Below are positions 52,733-60,480 of a stretch of 64,000 nucleotides of DNA, one piece after another; position 1 is the first letter of the stretch; each line of letters opens with the position of its first letter. Under the pieces are notes generated by a model. That model was not told the origin of the DNA. It saw only the letters and a list, made by a program, of their open reading frames with translations, and searched no databases. The position numbers and the translations under genes are program-made. Origin of the DNA: Acidovorax_G lacteus (GTDB lineage: Bacteria > Pseudomonadota > Gammaproteobacteria > Burkholderiales > Burkholderiaceae_C); the NCBI RefSeq assembly GCF_039540375.1, contig NZ_BAABEX010000013.1, forward strand, positions 218,552 to 282,551. The letters run 5' to 3'.

Positions 52733-53569
52733 ATGCGCTCTTTCCACCAGACGATCCGGATCCACGCGCCCCTGGCCCGCACGGCCGCAACGGCCGCTGT
52801 TGCGGCCTGTGCCGTCCTGGTGCCCGGATGGGCCAGCGCGCAGGCGTTTGACGCAGTGCGCCTGTACGGCGCAGCGCCCGACCAGAACGGCGGCACCATC
52901 GGCCTGGCCGTGGTGGCGGGCCGCGAATACGCGGGCTCGGACGAGCGTCGCACGCGCCTGCTGCCCGCTATCGACTACCGCTGGGCCAACGGCTGGTTTG
53001 CGGGCACCACCAACGGCATTGGCTACAACTTCTCGCGCGATCCGGCGCTGCAGTACGGCCTGCGCCTGACTGCCGATTTCGGCCGCGACGAAGACCGCTC
53101 CCGCGTGTTGCGCGGGTTGGGCGACGTGGAAGCGCGCCCCGAACTCGGTGCGTTCTTCAACCTGCTGCCCAGCCGCAACACCTTTGTGACAACCTCGCTG
53201 CGCTACGGCAGCGGCAACGGACGCGACGGCCTGCTGTTCGATGTGGGCGCCGGCATGGCCTGGCAGCCTGCGCCCGCCTGGCGCCTCGGGGCCGGCGTGG
53301 CCGCCACCTGGGCCAACGCCGCTTACCAGCAGTCGTACTTTGGCGTGGATGCGGCGCAGGCCGCGCGCAGCGGGCTGGCCCGCACCAGCATGGGCAGCGG
53401 CGTGCGCGATGTGCGCGCCTCGGTGTCGGCCACCTACAGCTTCCACCCCAAGGCGGCGGTCACGGCCGCGCTGTCGTACAGCCGTCTGCAGGGCGATGCC
53501 GCGCGCAGCCCCATCGTGCGGGAGGCCGGTTCGCTGGGCGGCGTGGTGGCCGTGAGTTACCGCTTCTAA
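52733..53569 (+). CDS. MipA/OmpV-family outer membrane protein
   Basis: 278 aa. The signal peptide ends near WASAQA (~37). The mature part is a beta-barrel with alternating aromatic strands and a C-terminal Phe (VVAVSYRF), as required for Bam-mediated insertion. GLAVVAGREYAGSDERRTRLLPAIDYRW is the MipA/OmpV N-terminal pattern (split here only in description). These proteins scaffold peptidoglycan enzymes or respond to stress in different species. Strong promoter and ribosome site suggest high expression. Confidence 0.9.
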   Translation: MRSFHQTIRIHAPLARTAATAAVAACAVLVPGWASAQAFDAVRLYGAAPDQNGGTIGLAVVAGREYAGSDERRTRLLPAIDYRWANGWFAGTTNGIGYNFSRDPALQYGLRLTADFGRDEDRSRVLRGLGDVEARPELGAFFNLLPSRNTFVTTSLRYGSGNGRDGLLFDVGAGMAWQPAPAWRLGAGVAATWANAAYQQSYFGVDAAQAARSGLARTSMGSGVRDVRASVSATYSFHPKAAVTAALSYSRLQGDAARSPIVREAGSLGGVVAVSYRF

Positions 53570-53590
53570 GGCGGCGCGCGGCGCGGTGCT

Positions 53591-54037
53591 TCAGTGCGGG
53601 TGCGTGGCACGCGCCCAGGCATGGTCCAGTGACACCGGGCCCGCGCCGCGCCCCACCAGGTACAGCAGCAGCCCCGCCCACGCCAAGTGGGTGGGCCAGG
53701 CGTCCGGGTACACAAACAGCTGGATCACGGCCGTCATGCCCAGCAGCGCCAGCGCCGACAGCCGCGTGGCCAGCCCCAGCACCAGCAGCACCGGGAACAC
53801 ATGCTCGGCCACCGTGGCCATCTGTGCGGCCAGTTCAGGCGACAGCAGCGGCACCCGGTATTCCTCGCGGAACAGCTGGTAGGTGCCGTCGGTGATGTGG
53901 AACGCACCCTCGACCTTGGTGCGGCCCGATTGCCAGAAGATGGCAGCCACGGCGATGCGGTGGACCAGCGCCAGCAGCGCGTGCGGGGTCAGCCGCGCGG
54001 CCCAGGCCAACAATGGGGATGACAGGCTCACAGGCAT
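53591..54037 (-). CDS. DoxX-family membrane protein of the bufferin operon
   Basis: 148 aa from ATG 54037, four membrane helices. HRIAVAAIFWQSGRTKVEG and the following periplasmic loop are typical of the DoxX proteins that accompany DUF2282/DUF692/DUF2063 genes. It is the last gene of the minus-strand operon, 22 nt after the DUF2063 gene. The role in bufferin maturation or redox supply is unproven. Confidence 0.88.
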   Translation of the reverse strand: MPVSLSSPLLAWAARLTPHALLALVHRIAVAAIFWQSGRTKVEGAFHITDGTYQLFREEYRVPLLSPELAAQMATVAEHVFPVLLVLGLATRLSALALLGMTAVIQLFVYPDAWPTHLAWAGLLLYLVGRGAGPVSLDHAWARATHPH

Positions 54038-54059
54038 GAAAGCACTCCAGTCTCGGGGT

Positions 54060-54824
54060 TCAGGGTTCGCACAGGGCTCCGGCGCCGACCAGGCTGTGCC
54101 AAAGCGCCAAAAAGTCCACCGCAGGGTCGGCCTGCAGCGCGGCGGTGACCGCTGACTCCAGCGGGTCGCCAGCGGCGCAGCGGTCGAGCAGCGCACAACC
54201 GGCCAGCGGTAAGGCCTGCCAGACCACGGCATCTGCGGGGCGCGTCAACAGCCCGGCGTCGCCGTGCCATGGGTGCTGGTCGCTCCATGCATGGCCCTCC
54301 CGGTGGCAGCGCCACAGCGCAAAGGCCGGGAGGTCGGCGCAGGCCCCCCAGCGCGCCGCCGGATGGGGCCGCAGGTGCAACCCCGCCCACTGTCCGGCCG
54401 GTTGCCGGGCCAGCCAGTCGGCCGGCACGGGTGTGGCATCGGCTGCCAGGTGCGATTCGGTCCAGCACCGGTCCCACCGTGCCACAGCGCTCAGGTAGGG
54501 CAGGTCTTGGGCGGGCGCAAAGCCGTCCAGAAAGTCGGCAAAGCCCGCGCCGTACGCCATGAGCCGACCGTCGCGGGGCGGATGCGTCTGCACGAACACC
54601 AGCGCAGCGGCGCGCAGCCAGTCGTCGCCCACCATCTGCGCCACGGTCGGGTACTGGGCCACCAGCGCATCGCTGCAGCCCTTGAGCACGGTGTTGCGGT
54701 ACACGGCAAAGCCCGGGTGTTGCCGCAGGTACTCCACCAGTGCGGCCTCGGGCGTGGCGGCGGGTAGCGGCGGTTCGGGCCGCAGGGCGGCCGCCCAGGC
54801 GTCTTGAAAGGCGCTCAGGTGCAT
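54060..54824 (-). CDS. bufC: BufC/HvfC-like DUF2063 protein (bufferin maturation partner)
   Basis: 254 aa from ATG 54824, overlapping the upstream DUF692 gene by 10 bases. The N-terminal DUF2063 domain has FQDAWAAALRP, YRNTVLKGCSDALVAQYPTV and VGDDWLRAAALVFVQTHPPR. In related systems this partner holds the precursor for the DUF692 oxygenase. The C-terminal half is less conserved. Product probably cytosolic. Confidence 0.88.
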   Translation of the reverse strand: MHLSAFQDAWAAALRPEPPLPAATPEAALVEYLRQHPGFAVYRNTVLKGCSDALVAQYPTVAQMVGDDWLRAAALVFVQTHPPRDGRLMAYGAGFADFLDGFAPAQDLPYLSAVARWDRCWTESHLAADATPVPADWLARQPAGQWAGLHLRPHPAARWGACADLPAFALWRCHREGHAWSDQHPWHGDAGLLTRPADAVVWQALPLAGCALLDRCAAGDPLESAVTAALQADPAVDFLALWHSLVGAGALCEP

Positions 54825-55705
54825 GCGGCGGTCTCCTCGGTACGTGCGCTTTGCAGCAGGCGGTGGGCAGGTTCGCGTTCCTGTAGCAGGTCGAGCAGCG
54901 GCGGTATGTTCTCGTCGCGTTCGATCAGCACGGGCACCGGGCCCGTACGGGCCAGCACCTCGGCCAGCAGCGCCCATACGGCGGCGCTCACCGGCGCATC
55001 GTGGCTGTCGATCCACAGCGCCTCGCCCAGCGCCGGGTCGGCATGGTGGCCAGCCAGGTGGAGCTCGCTCACGGCCTGCAGCGGATACGCCTCCAGATAG
55101 GCCTGCGCGCTGGTGCCCAGGTTGTGGCTGGCCACGGCCACGTTGTTCAAATCCAGCAGCAAGGTGCAACCCGTGCGGCGCACCAGTTCGGCCAGGAAGT
55201 CGGGCTCGCTCCAGTCGTGCCCTTCAAGCGGCAGGTAGTGGGCCGGGTTCTCAATGGCGATGGTGCGGCCCAGCGCGGTCTGCGTGCGGTCGATGTTGTC
55301 GGCCACGCGCTGCAGCGCTGCATGCGTGCGGGGCAGCGGCAGCAGGTCGGGGTGGTACACGCCCCGCCATGCCGACCAGGCCAGATGCTCCGACACGCAC
55401 ATCGGTTCGATGCGGCGGACCAGCGCCGCCAGGCGCGCGAGGTGCGCGGCGTCCACCGGCGCATCGGCGCCGAGGGACAGCGACACCCCGTGCAGCGACA
55501 CCGGATGGCGCGTCCGGATGGCTTCGAGCCATGCGAGGCGCGGTCCGCCATCGGCCAGATAGTTTTCGGGGTGCACTTCCCACCACAGGCCCGGGGCGTT
55601 GCAGGCCAGGGCCTCGGCATAGTGCTGGGGCTTGAGCGACAACCCCGCCGTGGCCTGGGCCAGGCGGTGCGGGGCTGCAGGCCCGTGCGGGGGGTGGGCG
55701 TGCAT
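54815..55705 (-). CDS. bufB: BufB/HvfB-like DUF692 multinuclear non-heme iron oxygenase (MNIO)
   Basis: 296 aa from ATG 55705. TIM-barrel DUF692 protein of the MbnB family. Metal-ligand blocks are visible: WWEVHPENYL, SLHGVSLSLG, CVSEHLAW, AIENPAHYLPLEGHDWSE, LLDLNNVAVAS, ELHLAGHH, and WIDSHDAPV. Enzymes of this class use two or three irons and oxygen to convert cysteines in a precursor peptide to thiooxazole-type or oxazolone/thioamide groups. It lies 4 nt after the DUF2282 precursor gene, its expected substrate. Confidence 0.93.
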   Translation of the reverse strand: MHAHPPHGPAAPHRLAQATAGLSLKPQHYAEALACNAPGLWWEVHPENYLADGGPRLAWLEAIRTRHPVSLHGVSLSLGADAPVDAAHLARLAALVRRIEPMCVSEHLAWSAWRGVYHPDLLPLPRTHAALQRVADNIDRTQTALGRTIAIENPAHYLPLEGHDWSEPDFLAELVRRTGCTLLLDLNNVAVASHNLGTSAQAYLEAYPLQAVSELHLAGHHADPALGEALWIDSHDAPVSAAVWALLAEVLARTGPVPVLIERDENIPPLLDLLQEREPAHRLLQSARTEETAACT

Positions 55706-55709
55706 GGGC

Positions 55710-56000
55710 TCAGGCCTTGATGGGCGAGAGCGAGCCTGTGCCCTTGGGCGTCTTGATGCTCGCGCAGGTGCCGGCGGGCACGTACTTCCAGGCGTTGCCC
55801 TGGTAGTCCACCTTCGAGGTGCCCGCGCAGGTGGTGCCCGGGCCGGCGGCGCAGTCGTTCTTGCCGGCCAGCGAGACGCCGTAGCACTTCTCCATCGCAG
55901 GCTTGGCCGCGTCCTGGGCATGTGCGCTGGGGGTGAAGACGGCGGCCGAAGCCAGGGCTGCCAGGGCCAGGGCGCCGAGCGAAGCAGTGGTGGTGGTCAT
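55710..56000 (-). CDS. bufA1: BufA1-family (DUF2282) bufferin precursor, Cys-rich RiPP
   Basis: 96 aa from ATG 56000. Signal peptide 1-28 ends AHA/QD. The mature ~68 residues hold exactly four cysteines: Cys39 (MEKCYGV), Cys50 (GKNDCA), Cys58 (GTTCAG) and Cys79 (VPAGTC). The CYGVSLAGKNDCA and DYQGNAWKYVPAGTC blocks are the conserved core of DUF2282 bufferins, which bind copper after cysteine modification and act in the periplasm. An ECF-type promoter, GTAACC-N16-CGAA, lies ~80 nt upstream. It heads the operon with the DUF692, DUF2063 and DoxX genes. Confidence 0.93.
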   Translation of the reverse strand: MTTTTASLGALALAALASAAVFTPSAHAQDAAKPAMEKCYGVSLAGKNDCAAGPGTTCAGTSKVDYQGNAWKYVPAGTCASIKTPKGTGSLSPIKA

Positions 56001-56080
56001 GGTGAAACTCCTGTAAGGCGGCGCACAACTGGCGCCAGGGGGATGACAGCGGCACCCCATGCGCCGCGTCTGGGGTGTAA

Positions 56081-56106
56081 TTCGCTGCGGGAACGCCGCC
56101 GGTTAC
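56081..56106 (-). promoter_or_regulatory. SigF-type ECF promoter of the bufferin operon
   Basis: On the minus strand GTAACC (56106-56101), 16 nt, CGAA (56084-56081). Both boxes and the spacing are identical to the promoter of the divergent sigma gene and to the Caulobacter SigF consensus as I know it. The predicted leader to the bufA1 start is about 75 nt. Confidence 0.85.
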
Positions 56107-56139
56107 GGTGTGCGCAGAAAATTTTTTTGGGTGGTGGCT

Positions 56140-56165
56140 GTAACCCGTACGCCCCCTGTGCCGAA
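56140..56165 (+). promoter_or_regulatory. SigF-type ECF promoter of the sigma/anti-sigma operon (autoregulation)
   Basis: GTAACC (56140-56145), 16 nt, CGAA (56162-56165), 20 nt upstream of the sigma-factor start codon. It is the same bipartite motif as at 56081-56106 on the other strand, so the sigma factor probably activates its own operon. Confidence 0.85.
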
Positions 56166-56185
56166 CTAGCTGGCGTGGAGAGTGC

Positions 56186-56728
56186 ATGGAGACCGAAGAG
56201 CGGCTCAAGGACCTGATGCAGCGCGGGCTGGCCGGCGAAGCGGCGGCGTACCAGCAGTTTCTGAAGCTGCTGAGCGCCCACTTGCGCGCCTTTGTGCGGC
56301 GGCGGCTGGCGCAATGGCCCGATGTGGCGGAAGACCTGGTGCAGGAGGTGTTGCTGGCCGTGCACCACCAGCGGCACACCTACGACCCGGCCCTGCCCGT
56401 GACCGCCTGGGCCCATGCGATCGCCCGCTACAAGCTGGTGGATTGGTGGCGGGCCCATGCGGGCAAGCAGGCGCTGCATGTGCCGCTGGACGACGTGCAG
56501 GAGCTGTTTGCCGCCACCGACACCGAGGCGCGCGAGGCCCAGCGGGATCTGGCGCAACTGCTGCAAACGCTGCCCGAGCGCCAGCGGCTGCCCATCGTGC
56601 ACGTGAAGCTCGAAGGGCTGTCGGTGGCCGAAACCGCCCAGCGAACGGGCATGACCGAGTCCGCCGTGAAGGTGGGCATACACCGGGGGCTCAAGGCCTT
56701 GAGCGCCCGGATCCAGGGGATGCGATGA
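56186..56728 (+). CDS. ECF RNA polymerase sigma factor (SigF-like, bufferin-linked)
   Basis: 180 aa from ATG 56186. Sigma region 2 spans LVQEVLLAVHHQRHTYDPAL and VTAWAHAIARYKLVDWWR; region 4 has LPERQRLPIVHVKLEGLSVA and SAVKVGIHRGLKAL. The group matches the ECF sigma factors paired with DUF1109/NrsF anti-sigmas, which answer to metals such as copper, chromium or cadmium in Caulobacter. The stop overlaps the next start (ATGA), so stoichiometric expression with the anti-sigma is expected. Confidence 0.92.
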   Translation: METEERLKDLMQRGLAGEAAAYQQFLKLLSAHLRAFVRRRLAQWPDVAEDLVQEVLLAVHHQRHTYDPALPVTAWAHAIARYKLVDWWRAHAGKQALHVPLDDVQELFAATDTEAREAQRDLAQLLQTLPERQRLPIVHVKLEGLSVAETAQRTGMTESAVKVGIHRGLKALSARIQGMR

Positions 56729-57366
56729 AAACCGATGACCTGATCGACCTGCTGGCCCACGACGCACCGCCCGTGCCGCGGAGCGCCGTGCCGCGCCGCC
56801 TGGGGGCGGGCGTGGCGCTTGGGCTTGCGGGCGCGGCCGCGCTGATGGCCGCCGTGTTCGGCCTGCGGCCCGAGCTGGCCCGCATGGCCGCCGAGCCCAT
56901 GTTCTGGGGCAAGCTGGCCTATGCGGCCGCGGTGGCCGCGGTGGGCGTGGCGCTGCTGTGGCGGCTCGGTCGCCCGGGTGCGCGCGTGGGCTCGGTGCCG
57001 TGGGCGCTGGTGCTGCCGGTGGGCCTGATGGCCTTGGCGGCGCTTGCCACGCTGTGGCAGGCCCTTCCGGGCGAGCGCATGGCGCTGGTGCTGGGCAGCA
57101 CCTGGCGCACCTGTCCGTTCAACATCGCCCTGTTGTCGCTGCCGGCGCTGGGCGCGGCGCTGTGGGCTTTGCGCGGCGCGGCGCCCACGCGCCTGGCGGC
57201 AGCCGGGGCGGCGGCGGGTCTGCTGGCCGGGGCGCTGGGGGCGCTGGCCTATGCGCTGCACTGCCCGGAGCTGCAGGCGCCGTTCCTGCTCGTGTGGTAC
57301 CTCATGGGCATGGCCGTGCCCACGGTGCTGGGTGGCTGGCTGGGGCCGCGGCTGCTGCGCTGGTAA
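56725..57366 (+). CDS. DUF1109/NrsF-family membrane anti-sigma factor with two sensor cysteines
   Basis: 213 aa from ATG 56725, six membrane helices after a ~25-residue cytosolic N-terminus (KTDDLIDLLAHDAPPVPR) that should bind sigma. Two cysteines stand out: Cys130 in STWRTCPFNIALL and Cys180 in ALHCPELQAPF. Both are conserved in NrsF, where I recall equivalents at 131 and 181 being needed for metal sensing. Loss of sigma binding when metal meets these thiols would turn on both GTAACC promoters. Confidence 0.9.
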   Translation: MKTDDLIDLLAHDAPPVPRSAVPRRLGAGVALGLAGAAALMAAVFGLRPELARMAAEPMFWGKLAYAAAVAAVGVALLWRLGRPGARVGSVPWALVLPVGLMALAALATLWQALPGERMALVLGSTWRTCPFNIALLSLPALGAALWALRGAAPTRLAAAGAAAGLLAGALGALAYALHCPELQAPFLLVWYLMGMAVPTVLGGWLGPRLLRW

Positions 57367-57418
57367 GGCGCGGCGGCTGCGCGGGTGGCGCGCGGCGGGC
57401 CGCAGCGCTTCAGTCGGT

Positions 57419-58669
57419 TCAGGCCGGTGGCAGCGTGGGCAGGGCCTGCGCAATCGCAGCCACACGTGCGGCGTGGACGCGCTCGCCCACCTGCGGCCCA
57501 CGCAGGCCCTGCGCGGCGGCTTCGGCCGCAATCGGGGCCGTGGCCACGGCCAGCGCAGCCTGCAGCGCAGCCCACAGCCGGGGGCGCTGCGGGTAGGGGC
57601 GGTCTTCAAAGCCCAGGCGGCCGCGGGCGTCGCATTCGCAGGCGAGCAGCACGTCGGCAAAGCGTGCGGGTTTGCGCAGCGCGTCGCAGCGCTCGAGCAG
57701 CCGCACCAGCGCGGCGGCCGACAGCTCGGCGCTGCGGTGGATGTTGCCGTGCTCGCGCGCCACCACGTCGGCCAGTTCGCGGCAGTCCACCGGTATGCGC
57801 AGGCGTTCGCACACGCCCTGCAGCAGGCGCGCGCTGCGCTGCTCGTGGCCAATGTGGCGCGGCAGCACGTCGGCCGGGGTGGTGCCCTTGCCCAGGTCGT
57901 GCGTGAGGCAGGCAAAACGCACCGCCAGCGGCGCCTCTAGCTGCGCCGCCATGTCCAGCACCATCATCAGGTGTACGCCGGTGTCCACCTCGGGGTGGTA
58001 CTCGGCGCGCTGGGGCACGCCCCAGAGCCGGTCCACCTCGGGCAGTAGCACACGCAGGGCGCCGCAGGCGCGCAGCACCTCGAACATGCGCGAGGGCTGC
58101 GCCTCCATCAGCCCGCGGGCAAGCTCTTGCCACACGCGCTCTGGCACCAGGTGGTCGGCTTCGCCGTGCGCCACCATCTCGCGCATCAGCGCCAGGGTCT
58201 CGGGGGCTACGGCAAAGTCGGTGAAGCGCGCGGCAAAGCGGGCCACGCGCAGGATGCGCACCGGGTCTTCGCGGAAGGCGTCGGTCACGTGGCGCAGCAT
58301 GCGGGCCTGCAGATCTCGCACCCCGCCATAGGGATCAAAAAGCTCGGTTGTGCTTGTCCAGGCTGAAGGAGCAGCTATCGAATTGATAGTGAGATCGCGG
58401 CGGGCCAAGTCTTGCTCCAGCGTCACGTCGGGGCTGCTTTGCACCACAAAGCCGCGGTAGCCGCGGCCGCTTTTGCGCTCGGTACGGGCCAGGGCGTACT
58501 CCTCGCGCGTGTCGGGGTGCAAAAAGACCGGGAAATCCCGCCCCACGGGCAGGTACCCGGCGGCCTCCATCTGCTCGGGCGTGGCGCCCACCACCACCCA
58601 GTCGTGGTCGTTCACGGGGCGGCCGAGCAACTGGTCGCGCACGGCACCCCCCACCATGTAGATCTGCAT
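57419..58669 (-). CDS. cca: CCA tRNA nucleotidyltransferase (multifunctional CCA protein)
   Basis: 416 aa. The nucleotidyltransferase core has YMVGGAVRDQLLG and the catalytic NDHDWVVVG (DxD). REDPVRILRVARFAARF and the C-terminal HD phosphohydrolase domain (LTHDLGKG, REHGNIH) mark the bacterial multifunctional type. In the normally short loop between DLTINS and DPYGG the protein has an extra IAAPSAWTSTTELF segment. That segment is the in-frame translation of a copy of the dispersed hairpin repeat (58346-58390). All catalytic motifs remain, so the enzyme is probably active. Confidence 0.95.
   Translation of the reverse strand: MQIYMVGGAVRDQLLGRPVNDHDWVVVGATPEQMEAAGYLPVGRDFPVFLHPDTREEYALARTERKSGRGYRGFVVQSSPDVTLEQDLARRDLTINSIAAPSAWTSTTELFDPYGGVRDLQARMLRHVTDAFREDPVRILRVARFAARFTDFAVAPETLALMREMVAHGEADHLVPERVWQELARGLMEAQPSRMFEVLRACGALRVLLPEVDRLWGVPQRAEYHPEVDTGVHLMMVLDMAAQLEAPLAVRFACLTHDLGKGTTPADVLPRHIGHEQRSARLLQGVCERLRIPVDCRELADVVAREHGNIHRSAELSAAALVRLLERCDALRKPARFADVLLACECDARGRLGFEDRPYPQRPRLWAALQAALAVATAPIAAEAAAQGLRGPQVGERVHAARVAAIAQALPTLPPA
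58346..58390 (+). repeat. Dispersed compound hairpin repeat, copy 7, inside cca
   Basis: GTTGTGCTTG...GGAGCAG is a degenerate first hairpin; GCTATCGAATTGATAG is the intact second hairpin. The minus strand reads through it in frame, adding about 14 residues to a loop of the CCA enzyme. The decay of the first hairpin fits its use as coding sequence. Confidence 0.75.
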
Positions 58670-58769
58670 GCGGGCAGTGTAGGGGAGGGCGCTGGCTGGT
58701 TGGGCGTGCCGGGCTTATAGTGCGCCCCCACACGGCCCTGGTGGCCGCTGTCCTGCTGCTGGAACCGCC

Positions 58770-59297
58770 ATGAACCGTCCGCCCGCTCCTGCCCCGTCGT
58801 CCCCACTCGCGGCCTCGCTGCTCATCGTGCAGCCGCAGGCCGACGGCAGCATCGCCGTGCCCGCGCCCCCCGCGGCCGACCCGGTGGCCGCGGCGGTGGC
58901 GGCGCTGCAGGCCGAGCAGGCGCCCGGCCCCGAGGTGGCGGCACTGGAGGCGCGGGTCGAGGCGCTCAAGGAACAGCTCGATGCGCTGCAGGAAGTGCTC
59001 AACCGCCCGCTGTCCGAGATCCTCGACGAGCGCGACCGCTTCCGCGACGCGGCCAAGGCCTGGGATGCGTTCGGCGCGATGTGGGTGCTGTCGCAGCGGG
59101 CCATGCGCCGCGTGGCCATGGACCTGGCCGCACAACAGGGCGTGAGCGAGGCCGAGGTGGTGCGGCGTGCGATGGAGTACGCGAACCGTGTGCTCAATGT
59201 AGAGGACGAAGACCTGGGCGGTTCGGTCTCTAAAGCGCAGCTGGCGCACATCGCGCGGCACAAGGCCGCGCTGCGCAAGCAGTTCCGCCAGGGTTGA
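58770..59297 (+). CDS. Hypothetical coiled-coil protein
   Basis: 175 aa. I do not recognise a named family. The first ~50 residues are Pro/Ala rich and disordered-looking. A heptad-like coiled coil follows (ALEARVEALKEQLDALQEVL, ~65-85), then helical segments with WDAFGAMWVLSQRAMRRVAM and QGVSEAEVVRRAMEYANRVL. There is no signal peptide or membrane helix. It is divergent from cca and convergent with the NIPSNAP gene. Confidence 0.75.
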   Translation: MNRPPAPAPSSPLAASLLIVQPQADGSIAVPAPPAADPVAAAVAALQAEQAPGPEVAALEARVEALKEQLDALQEVLNRPLSEILDERDRFRDAAKAWDAFGAMWVLSQRAMRRVAMDLAAQQGVSEAEVVRRAMEYANRVLNVEDEDLGGSVSKAQLAHIARHKAALRKQFRQG

Positions 59298-59310
59298 GTC
59301 GGCGCGCGCC

Positions 59311-59619
59311 TCAGCCGAACACCGGGCGGAAGAAGCTGCGCTCGTAGCTCACGATGCAGTCGGTCTCGTCGGCGTATCGGAAGGCCGCCAGGCAGTCGGG
59401 GTCTTGCAGCGACCGCTGGCGGTACACCTCGTAGGCGGCCAGGCTGTCAAAGCTGAACAGCGCCAGCGCGATATTGTTGGCGCCTTCGCTGGGAAGAAAG
59501 TAGCCGTGGTGCCGGCCGCCGAATTTTTCGACGAGCGGGATCCACAGGCGGGCGTAGTGCTCGAATTCGACGAGCTTGCGCGGGTTGAGCACGTAGCGCA
59601 GCGTGACGGTGACAGCCAT
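59311..59619 (-). CDS. NIPSNAP family protein
   Basis: 102 aa from ATG 59619. A small ferredoxin-like alpha/beta-barrel protein with VTLRYVLNPRKLVEFEHYAR, WIPLVEKFGGRHHGYFLP and LALFSFDSLAAYEVYRQR typical of NIPSNAP. Function is unassigned in bacteria. It lies 7 nt after the GST gene on the same strand. Confidence 0.9.
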   Translation of the reverse strand: MAVTVTLRYVLNPRKLVEFEHYARLWIPLVEKFGGRHHGYFLPSEGANNIALALFSFDSLAAYEVYRQRSLQDPDCLAAFRYADETDCIVSYERSFFRPVFG

Positions 59620-59626
59620 GGTCGTC

Positions 59627-60313
59627 TCAGCCGCGGTGCAGGCGGTAGGGCTCCTCGAAGTCGAGGAAGTCCTGCTCGGCCAGCGCGCCGTCGATCCAGG
59701 CCTTGACGCTGGGCAGTTGCTGCACGCGCTGCACGTACTCGGCAATGTGCGGGGGCACCGGCAGGCCATAGGTGGCCAGGCGCATGCACACCGGCGCGTA
59801 GTAGGCGTCGGCCACGCTGAAGTCGCCAAACAGCAGCGGGCCGCCGTGGGCCTGCAGCAGTTCGCTCCACATGGCCACCAGGCGTGCCACGTCGGCGCGC
59901 ACGGCGGGCTTGTCGCGCCAGATCAGCGCGCCCGTGTCGGGCAGGTGGGCCTCGATGTTCATGGGGCAGTGGCTGCGCAGGGCCGTGAAGCCGCTGTGCA
60001 TTTCGGCGCACACGCTGCGCGCACGGGCGCGGGCGGCGCGGTCTGCGGGCCACAGGCGGTGTTCAGGGTGTTGCTCGGCCACGTATTCGGCAATGGCCAG
60101 CGTGTCCCAGACGACCAGGTCGCCGTCCACCAGCACTGGCACCTTGCCGGTGGGGCTGACCGGGCCCAGCGTGCGCTTGAAGTCTGATTGGGCGTCGAAG
60201 CTGTCAAAGCGGACCATGACTTCTTCAAACGCGATGCCCGCCTGGCGCAAGAGCACCCAGGGGCGCATGGACCAGGACGAGTAATTCTTGTTACCGATGT
60301 AGAGCTTGAGCAT
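59627..60313 (-). CDS. Glutathione S-transferase family protein
   Basis: 228 aa. Thioredoxin-like N-terminal domain with NKNYSSWSMRPWVLLRQAGI (candidate catalytic Ser/Tyr near residues 10-14) and the cis-Pro motif TGKVPVLVDGDLVVWDTLAI. A helical C-terminal domain contains FGDFSVADAYYAPVCMRL. Substrate unknown. Upstream, the 167-nt gap holds a small hairpin GATGCG-TGTTG-CGCATC (60431-60447) that may end the 5-formyl-THF cyclo-ligase transcript. Confidence 0.92.
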   Translation of the reverse strand: MLKLYIGNKNYSSWSMRPWVLLRQAGIAFEEVMVRFDSFDAQSDFKRTLGPVSPTGKVPVLVDGDLVVWDTLAIAEYVAEQHPEHRLWPADRAARARARSVCAEMHSGFTALRSHCPMNIEAHLPDTGALIWRDKPAVRADVARLVAMWSELLQAHGGPLLFGDFSVADAYYAPVCMRLATYGLPVPPHIAEYVQRVQQLPSVKAWIDGALAEQDFLDFEEPYRLHRG

Positions 60314-60430
60314 GGAACGCTTCCTTGTGCGGTGAACAGGCGATGCGGGCGGCGCGCCTGGTGGCGGCCAGCGCAGGTGCCACGATAGCGCGGCGGCTGC
60401 GCGCGATCGTTGCCATCGGTGGTGGCGAAT

Positions 60431-60447
60431 GATGCGTGTTGCGCATC
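60431..60447 (-). terminator. Small hairpin downstream of the cyclo-ligase gene
   Basis: GATGCG and CGCATC with a 5-nt loop, one more T-A pair possible, 34 nt after the stop of the leftward-reading cyclo-ligase gene. No strong T tract follows, so this is only a candidate terminator. Confidence 0.35.
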
Positions 60448-60480
60448 AATGGCGCCAGGCGCGCGCTGCGCCCGGCGGCC

